A DNA stretch of 64,000 nucleotides from NCBI GenBank assembly GCA_050176585.1, contig JBFXHX010000005.1, positions 1 through 64,000 of the forward strand, read 5' to 3'. Position numbers and translations under genes: made by a program. The number at the start of each line of letters is the position of its first letter. Within the stretch, counting starts at the first letter, position 1. The notes beneath the pieces were generated by a model. It did not search any database and was not told where the DNA came from. It was given only the letters and a program-made list of their open reading frames with translations. The stretch comes from CAYYWP01 sp050176585. GTDB taxonomy: Bacteria > Desulfobacterota > Binatia > HRBIN30 > CADEER01. This document shows, piece by piece, positions 63,679 through 64,000 of the stretch.

Positions 63679-63821
63679 CCTAGCCTCTGAGCTCAGCGCA
63701 CCGGAGCGGCGGTGCGGAGCTGGGGAGTGTCCGAGCGGCGAACATTGAATACGCTACCGAGTCTCGCTCCAGTAGCTCCTGAGCCCGCATCTGCGCAGTG
63801 GATCGTATCGTACAGACTTGG

Positions 63822-64000
63822 TCAGTTTGCCAGGGGCGGATCGGCGCTGTGGAAAAACCAGCTGTCCAGCACCACGCGACGGGCGAACCAGCGCGATCCG
63901 AATAACCGGCCGGCGAGCGGCGCCAACATCCAATCCGGGATGTGGTCCAGAATCGTCGGCTCGGCGGTGCGAGGTCCGAACCGCTCGATCACACGGCGGG
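63822..64000 (-). CDS. 3' end of an unidentified gene running off the right edge
   Basis: The minus strand reads through from base 64000 to a stop at 63822, 58 codons, with no start in the window. The tail contains TAEPTILDHIPDWMLAPLAG and FFHSADPP before the stop. It looks like a real C-terminus (Trp and aromatic rich, no low complexity), possibly of a FAD-dependent oxidoreductase, but this is a guess. Confidence 0.45.
   Translation of the reverse strand, partial: RRVIERFGPRTAEPTILDHIPDWMLAPLAGRLFGSRWFARRVVLDSWFFHSADPPLAN

Noticed and set aside
1..64000. tRNA, rRNA, CRISPR or insertion-sequence features
   Set aside because: No T-loop/CCA-type pattern, repeat-spacer array, transposase motif or terminal inverted repeats were seen on reading through.

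Overview
The window looks like one stretch of a GC-rich chromosome from a deltaproteobacteria-like lineage, possibly Candidatus Binatota/Desulfobacterota. This placement is an inference. It rests on a Thr/Pro-repeat secreted protein with a Cys-plus-transmembrane C-terminal tail, tandem secreted Cys-rich paralogues, a membrane ETF-linked Fe-S oxidoreductase beside etfBA, a carD-ispD pair and a dNK-panB-panC cluster. I saw no rRNA, tRNA, CRISPR array, insertion sequence or phage gene.

Layout. 1-4.1 kb: secreted proteins (a cohesin-like protein cut by the left edge and two tandem paralogues), with two good hairpin terminators and one sigma70-type promoter. 4.2-9.1 kb: acyl-CoA dehydrogenase electron transfer (EtfD/EMO-type membrane protein, EtfA, EtfB) and an IclR regulator. 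9.2-11.6 kb: dienelactone hydrolase, N-formylglutamate amidohydrolase and a protein resembling the hydrolase domain of 10-formyltetrahydrofolate dehydrogenase. 11.7-15.4 kb: methylcrotonyl-CoA-carboxylase-like genes with the alpha subunit split in two at a TGATG junction. 15.6-19.0 kb: a tightly packed set (RNase Z-like, PPOX, lipoprotein, BolA, alpha/beta hydrolase). 19.3-21.1 kb: lipoprotein and outer-membrane porin. 21.2-29.7 kb: housekeeping genes (smpB, dNK, panB, panC, mtnA, a heptosyltransferase-like gene, cysK, larE, ispD, CarD).

29.9-41.2 kb is the most unusual part. An RND exporter is followed by an ACP / acyl-CoA dehydrogenase / ketosynthase operon. Divergent from it is a FeeM/LuxI-like acyltransferase with a membrane histidine kinase 3 bases downstream, and then a large AAA-ATPase regulator. 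Part of this block is clearly AT-richer than its surroundings. The set could make, export and sense an N-acyl-type signal.

41.7-58.3 kb: polyamine transport and catabolism (potC-potD-potB, a class III aminotransferase, a PuuB-like oxidase, potA), broken by a heavy-metal RND efflux operon. Two members of an uncharacterised GNAT-like family sit with the two halves of the transporter, and one is coupled to potA. 58.3-64 kb: an MgtC-like membrane protein, a degenerate nucleotidyltransferase, TPM and LemA proteins, two universal stress proteins and the end of an unidentified gene that runs off the right edge.
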